This document shows positions 6,899 through 8,990 of a stretch of DNA of 8,990 nucleotides, one piece after another (the first letter of the stretch is position 1; the number at the start of each line of letters is the position of its first letter). The notes under the pieces were generated by a model. That model was not told the DNA's origin, did no database searches, and saw nothing but the letters and a program-made list of their open reading frames with translations. This DNA comes from Treponema sp. (GTDB lineage Bacteria > Spirochaetota > Spirochaetia > Treponematales > Treponemataceae), in contig JAHAZL010000063.1 in the NCBI GenBank assembly GCA_018384055.1, positions 1-8,990 of the forward strand, given 5' to 3'. The position numbers and the translations under genes are program-made.

Positions 6899-7605
6899 GC
6901 ATGCTTGAAGTAAAGGATCTTGTAGTATCTTACGGTGCAATCAAAGCCTTAAAGGGAATTTCTTTTAAAGTTGAACAGGGTGAAGTAATCACTTTAATCG
7001 GAAGCAACGGTGCGGGAAAAACAACAACTCTTCACAGCATCAGCAATCTTATTAGAAAGGAAAGCGGTTCAATTCTTTTTGAAGGCGAAGACATTACAAA
7101 TGTAAGCGCAGACAAAATCGTAAACCGCGGACTTATTCAGGTTCCGGAAGGACGCCGTGTTTTTGCAAACATGAGCGTTAAGGAAAACATTGAAATGGGA
7201 GCCTACCTTAGAAAGGACAAGGAGGAAATCAAGAAGGATATGGAATGGTGCTATGAACTTTTTCCACGCCTTAAGGAACGACTTGCACAGATGGCGGGGA
7301 CACTTTCCGGCGGTGAACAGCAGATGCTTGCCATGGCCCGTGCATTGATGTCAAAGCCTCGCCTTCTTTTGCTGGATGAGCCTTCAATGGGTCTTGCTCC
7401 AATTCTCGTTGATGAAATCTTCAACATCGTACATAAAATCAGTTCAGGCGGAACAACAATTCTTCTTGTTGAGCAGAATGCATTCAAGGCCCTTTCAATT
7501 GCAAACAGGGCATACATCCTTGAAACAGGTTCAATTGCAAAGGAAGGAATTGCTTCTGAACTTGCAAACGACGATGCTGTCAGAAAGGCATACTTGGGTG
7601 GCTGA
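6895..7605 (+). CDS. livF: Branched-chain amino acid ABC transporter ATPase LivF
   Basis: This is the 236-residue second ATPase of the importer. It shows Walker A GSNGAGKTT at 36-44, IQVPEGRRVFANMSV with the Q-loop glutamine (Q82), signature LSGGEQ at 137-142, and Walker B LLLLDEP at 157-163 followed by SMGLAPI. The usual switch histidine position holds glutamine (LLVEQNA, Q194), which is normal for LivF and not damage. The protein ends KAYLGG, the standard LivF C-terminus. The ATG at 6895 overlaps the livG stop. A second methionine two codons later (MSM) is possible but less well placed. The gene ends the transporter operon; no clear simple terminator follows directly, but a large palindrome lies downstream at 7664-7786. 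Confidence 0.96.
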   Translation: MSMLEVKDLVVSYGAIKALKGISFKVEQGEVITLIGSNGAGKTTTLHSISNLIRKESGSILFEGEDITNVSADKIVNRGLIQVPEGRRVFANMSVKENIEMGAYLRKDKEEIKKDMEWCYELFPRLKERLAQMAGTLSGGEQQMLAMARALMSKPRLLLLDEPSMGLAPILVDEIFNIVHKISSGGTTILLVEQNAFKALSIANRAYILETGSIAKEGIASELANDDAVRKAYLGG

Positions 7606-7608
7606 TGA

Positions 7609-7618
7609 AGTTCAGCAT
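7609..7618 (+). repeat. 10-nt match to the downstream palindromic repeat, just after the livF stop
   Basis: AGTTCAGCAT here is identical to 7753-7762 inside the two-hairpin repeat. With the preceding GCTGA at 7601-7605 it also forms a small hairpin (GCTGA with TCAGC), like the right half of that repeat. It may be a relic of a second copy, or chance. Confidence 0.35.
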
Positions 7619-7632
7619 AAAATTCAAAAAAT

Positions 7633-7661
7633 TTGTTGAATAATAAATTCAGTGTTATAAT
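7633..7661 (+). promoter_or_regulatory. Strong sigma-70-type promoter (extended -10) for the CBS-ACT gene
   Basis: A -35 box TTGTTG (7633-7638), a 17-nt spacer and a -10 box TATAAT (7656-7661) are present. TG at 7653-7654 gives an extended -10. Transcription should start near 7668, making a leader of about 140 nt that contains nearly all of the nested palindrome. A 6-bp inverted repeat (ATTCAA 7622-7627, TTGAAT 7636-7641) overlaps the -35 and could be an operator, though this is weak. Confidence 0.7.
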
Positions 7662-7663
7662 TT

Positions 7664-7786
7664 AAAGCACCGGTTCAAACAAGAAATGAATGCCAGTCAT
7701 TCCGAACTTGATTCGGAATCTCGTTTAGGTATTCGTTGTAGATGCTGAAACCAGTTCAGCATGACCCTTGTTCTGAATGGTGCTTT
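7664..7786 (+). repeat. Nested 123-bp palindrome in the leader of the CBS-ACT gene
   Basis: The outer arms are 7664-7683 and 7767-7786. AAAGCACC pairs with GGTGCTTT, TTCA with TGAA, and AACAAG with CTTGTT, with only small bulges. They enclose a 12-nt spacer and the 70-bp two-hairpin repeat at 7696-7765. The right arm runs into TTTTACTTTTT directly before AGGAGG. The folded RNA therefore resembles a giant terminator or attenuator hairpin lying between the promoter and the ribosome binding site. It might also terminate readthrough from livF. Function is inferred from layout. Confidence 0.7.
7696..7765 (+). repeat. 70-bp palindromic repeat element (two hairpins, GTCAT...ATGAC ends)
   Basis: The element begins GTCAT and ends ATGAC. 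Each half is itself a perfect 8-bp hairpin with a 5-nt loop: ATTCCGAA/TTCGGAAT around CTTGA (7699-7719) and ATGCTGAA/TTCAGCAT around ACCAG (7742-7762). The two halves are also imperfect inverted repeats of each other (20 of 27 positions by my count). From memory, interspersed repeats with ends of the GTCAT-C-GAACTTG...CAAGTTCAGCATGAC type occur in many unrelated bacterial genomes. This looks like a member of that class, a small non-coding mobile or REP-like element. No clear target duplication flanks it. Confidence 0.75.
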
Positions 7787-7794
7787 TACTTTTT

Positions 7795-7810
7795 AGGAGG
7801 TGCAGCTATG
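7795..7810 (+). promoter_or_regulatory. Ribosome binding site that selects the CBS-ACT start
   Basis: AGGAGG at 7795-7800 lies seven bases before ATG at 7808-7810. An earlier in-frame ATG at 7742 sits inside the palindromic repeat, has no ribosome binding site and would add 22 residues unlike the CBS family, so it is rejected. Confidence 0.88.
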
Positions 7811-8452
7811 TTGGTTAAAGATGTTATGAATGATCATCCTCTCGTTATTGGTCCTGAAGCTAGTGTTCTTGATGCAAAAGAAATCATGAAAAAAAACAAG
7901 GAGACAAAACTTGCGGTTGTTGATAAAAATGGAGTTCTTGTTGGCCTTTTGACAAATGCAGATTTGATAAAGGTAAGCCCAAGCAATGCTACAACGCTGG
8001 ACATGTATGAACTTGGATACCTTTTGAGCAAGATGTCTGTAGAAAAAGCAATGGTTAAGAATGTAAAGACAACAAATGTTGAACAGACTGTAGAAGAAGC
8101 GGCCCGACTGATGAAAGACTACGGAATCACATGTCTTCCTGTAGTTGACGGCGACATCCTCATCGGCATGATTACACAGACTGATCTTTTTGAATGCTTC
8201 ATTGAAATGTTCAGTACAAAAAATCCCGGCATCCGCGCTGTTGTAATCGTTGATGAAAAGCCTGGAATCCTTGCAAAGATTGCAGAAGCCGTTGCTGCAA
8301 AGAATGGAAACATCGTTTCCCTTGTAACATCTGATGTTCCTGATGAAAAGAGAAGGAAGATTACAATCAAGATTTCAGGAATAACAGAAACAGAGACAAA
8401 GAACCTTCTTGTTGACTGCGGTTGCCAGATGGAAGATGTGAGAAGCGTTTGA
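7808..8452 (+). CDS. CBS-domain pair plus ACT domain protein (AcuB-like), putative small-molecule sensor
   Basis: This is a 214-residue soluble protein. The first CBS domain (about 1-57) starts MLVKDVMNDHPLVIGPEASVLDA and includes LVGLLTNADLI. The second (about 76-135) has MSVEKAMVKNVKTTNVEQTVEEAARLM and ILIGMITQTDLFE. CBS pairs usually bind adenine nucleotides. The C-terminal part (about 142-214) contains VDEKPGILAKIAEAVAAKNGNIVSL, a typical ACT domain start, a fold that often binds amino acids. There is no catalytic or DNA-binding domain, so it is likely a regulatory sensor acting through a partner. The same domain order occurs in AcuB-type proteins, but an acetoin role is not supported here. 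It follows the liv operon with its own promoter and terminator, so control of branched-chain amino acid uptake or metabolism is an attractive inference. Confidence 0.88.
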   Translation: MLVKDVMNDHPLVIGPEASVLDAKEIMKKNKETKLAVVDKNGVLVGLLTNADLIKVSPSNATTLDMYELGYLLSKMSVEKAMVKNVKTTNVEQTVEEAARLMKDYGITCLPVVDGDILIGMITQTDLFECFIEMFSTKNPGIRAVVIVDEKPGILAKIAEAVAAKNGNIVSLVTSDVPDEKRRKITIKISGITETETKNLLVDCGCQMEDVRSV

Positions 8453-8475
8453 TAAAACAACGCTAAATTGATTGT

Positions 8476-8519
8476 ACTGCAGGAGATTTATCGATCTAGT
8501 TTCCTGCAGTTTTATAATT
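8476..8519 (+). terminator. Intrinsic terminator after the CBS-ACT gene
   Basis: ACTGCAGGA (8476-8484) and TCCTGCAGT (8502-8510) form a perfect 9-bp stem that can extend by two pairs (one G-U). It is followed by TTTTATAATTTT. It stands 23 nt after the stop codon. The T-run is interrupted, so strength is moderate. Confidence 0.82.
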
Positions 8520-8593
8520 TTAAATGATTAATATGAATATCTTTTAAAATCTAATATCCTATATGATTTTTAATCCTATTTTTGTTATCACAC

Positions 8594-8671
8594 GGACCAT
8601 TAGCTCAGCGGTTAGAGCAGGGGACTCATGATCCCTTGGTTCTTGGTTCAAATCTTGGGACCAGATGGTTT
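8594..8671 (+). tRNA. tRNA-like gene with CAT anticodon (Ile2/Met type), probably degenerate
   Basis: The 5' two thirds is a well-formed tRNA. The acceptor strand is GGACCAT (8594-8600) and TA fills positions 8-9. The D arm is GCTC/GAGC with loop AGCGGTTA. The anticodon stem is GGGGA/TCCCT around CTCATGA, giving anticodon CAT at 8627-8629. The body resembles tRNA-Ile2. The 3' third fails: the T loop TTCAAAT (8647-8653) is present, but its flanks are both CTTGG and barely pair. The bases that should form the acceptor 3' strand (8659-8665) do not match. A pairing partner ATGGTTT appears six bases too far along (8665-8671), with no CCA. Position 37 is G after U36, where A37 is expected. It may be a pseudogene or an unusual functional tRNA. 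Confidence 0.5.
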
Positions 8672-8792
8672 TTTGCACTTCGGGACAGGTGCTAAATCCT
8701 TATATTACAAGCATTTACGAATCTATCAAATCTATAGGTTTTGAAAATGTTAAGCGAATATTAAGTGCTTAGCGAAAAACTTGGAGGCCATT

Positions 8793-8834
8793 ATGGATTC
8801 AAATTATCACATCTTTAAAAAATCAGTTCAGTAG
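8793..8834 (+). CDS. Possible 13-codon leader peptide
   Basis: ATG at 8793 opens 13 codons (MDSNYHIFKKSVQ) ending in TAG. TTGGAGG at 8781-8787 lies five bases upstream, a better ribosome binding site than several real genes here have. The hairpin at 8859-8899 begins 24 nt after the stop. There is no run of codons for one amino acid, so classical attenuation is not indicated. It could be a leader peptide or a chance match; expression is unproven. Confidence 0.22.
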   Translation: MDSNYHIFKKSVQ

Positions 8835-8858
8835 CCCTTATTCTAGATATGGAAAAGC

Positions 8859-8899
8859 CTTAAAACCTGCTGCGGAGGCGGCAAACAGGCTGTTTTAAG
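8859..8899 (+). repeat. Inverted repeat, long hairpin
   Basis: CTTAAAAC (8859-8866) is a perfect inverted repeat of GTTTTAAG (8892-8899). Inside, GCTGC (8869-8873) can pair with GCGGC (8878-8882). No T-run follows, so it is not a standard intrinsic terminator. Confidence 0.45.
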
Positions 8900-8905
8900 T
8901 AAGAA

Positions 8906-8925
8906 TTGTTTAGTCTGATAAACAA
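8906..8925 (+). repeat. Inverted repeat, short hairpin
   Basis: TTGTTTA (8906-8912) and TAAACAA (8919-8925) form a perfect 7-bp stem with a 6-nt loop, followed by CTTTT. It could be an operator, or a weak terminator for anything transcribed from the tRNA side. Confidence 0.4.
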
Positions 8926-8956
8926 CTTTTGGTAAATTTTGTTTGGACTATACAAT

Positions 8957-8988
8957 TTGATTTTTGAAACAGAAAATCGATATATAAT
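8957..8988 (+). promoter_or_regulatory. Promoter-like sequence at window edge
   Basis: A perfect TATAAT lies at 8983-8988. Candidate -35 boxes are TTGATT at 8957-8962 (20-nt spacer, long) and TTGAAA at 8964-8969 (13-nt spacer, short), so neither fits well. If real, it would drive a plus-strand gene beyond the window. Confidence 0.35.
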
Positions 8989-8990
8989 GT

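Larger units (their letters stand above)
8672..8990. other. AT-rich intergenic region without a convincing gene
   Basis: About 320 nt with no full-length gene. One frame from ATG 8665 runs 35 codons to TAG at 8770-8772, and the same frame then stays open to TAA at 8896-8898. Other frames give short stretches that look faintly protein-like, but no family is recognisable. It also contains a 13-codon mini-ORF, two inverted repeats and a promoter-like sequence at the right edge. The region could be the leader of a gene beyond the window, or an eroded gene. Confidence 0.5.

Noticed and set aside
6895..7605. LivF as defective because the switch histidine is glutamine
   Set aside because: LVEQN with glutamine is the normal state in LivF proteins; all other ATPase motifs are intact.
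7696..7765. CRISPR array or riboswitch
   Set aside because: There is only one pair of inverted halves, no regularly spaced direct repeats, and no match to a riboswitch core I know; a palindromic repeat explains it better.
7808..8452. IMP dehydrogenase or a histidine kinase-linked sensor fragment
   Set aside because: The two CBS domains are followed directly by an ACT domain and a stop; no catalytic barrel or kinase sequence is present and the gene has its own start and terminator.
8119..8460. 113-codon minus-strand frame opposite the CBS-ACT gene
   Set aside because: It is antisense to a clear domain protein, and its low-complexity hydrophobic composition matches reversed CBS/ACT codons.
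8859..8925. Intrinsic terminators in the last 150 nt
   Set aside because: The stems are good but neither is followed by a proper run of T residues, so they are listed only as inverted repeats.

Overview
The window reads as chromosomal DNA of a spirochaete, most likely a Treponema-type organism with moderate to low G+C. This inference rests on three things: an alpha-operon with the order rpmJ-rpsM-rpsK-rpoA-rplQ and no rpsD, an RpoA that begins (M)ARKNLLKGF from a TTG codon, and a small zinc-ribbon protein directly behind rplQ. No database search was possible, so the genus is not proven.

Region 1 (1-2759) is the 3' end of the ribosomal-protein superoperon. It holds the tail of rpmJ (L36), rpsM (S13), rpsK (S11), rpoA, rplQ (L17, with a charged Ala/Lys/Glu tail) and an 83-residue protein with two CxxC pairs. 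A strong intrinsic terminator closes it. All genes lie on the plus strand and are tightly packed, except for a 95-nt rpsK-rpoA gap that contains a stem-loop.

Region 2 (2760-7605) is a complete branched-chain amino acid (LIV/HAAT-type) ABC importer. It has a secreted substrate-binding protein, an intrinsic terminator followed by a second promoter-like -10 box, then livH, livM, livG and livF. From livM to livF the genes overlap by 1 and 4 nt. The binding protein is exported and delivers substrate to the LivH/LivM channel, which the LivG/LivF ATPases power. The internal terminator probably keeps binding protein more abundant than membrane parts.

Region 3 (7606-8519) has the best promoter in the window (extended -10, 17-nt spacer). 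It drives a leader that is almost entirely a nested palindrome, 7664-7786, with a 70-bp two-hairpin repeat element at its centre. The leader ends at a strong ribosome binding site for a two-CBS plus ACT domain protein, a plausible amino-acid or nucleotide sensor next to the transporter. A terminator follows.

Region 4 (8520-8990) is AT-rich with no convincing full-length protein gene. It contains a tRNA-like sequence with a CAT anticodon whose 5' two thirds is well formed but whose T arm and acceptor end are not. After that come a 13-codon mini-ORF with a good ribosome binding site, two hairpins and a promoter-like -10 at the window edge.

The most unusual parts are the nested palindromic leader at 7664-7786, the defective-looking tRNA, and the uncharacterised zinc-ribbon protein in the ribosomal operon. 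I did not find a clear new defence or mobile system; most of the window is ordinary core genome.
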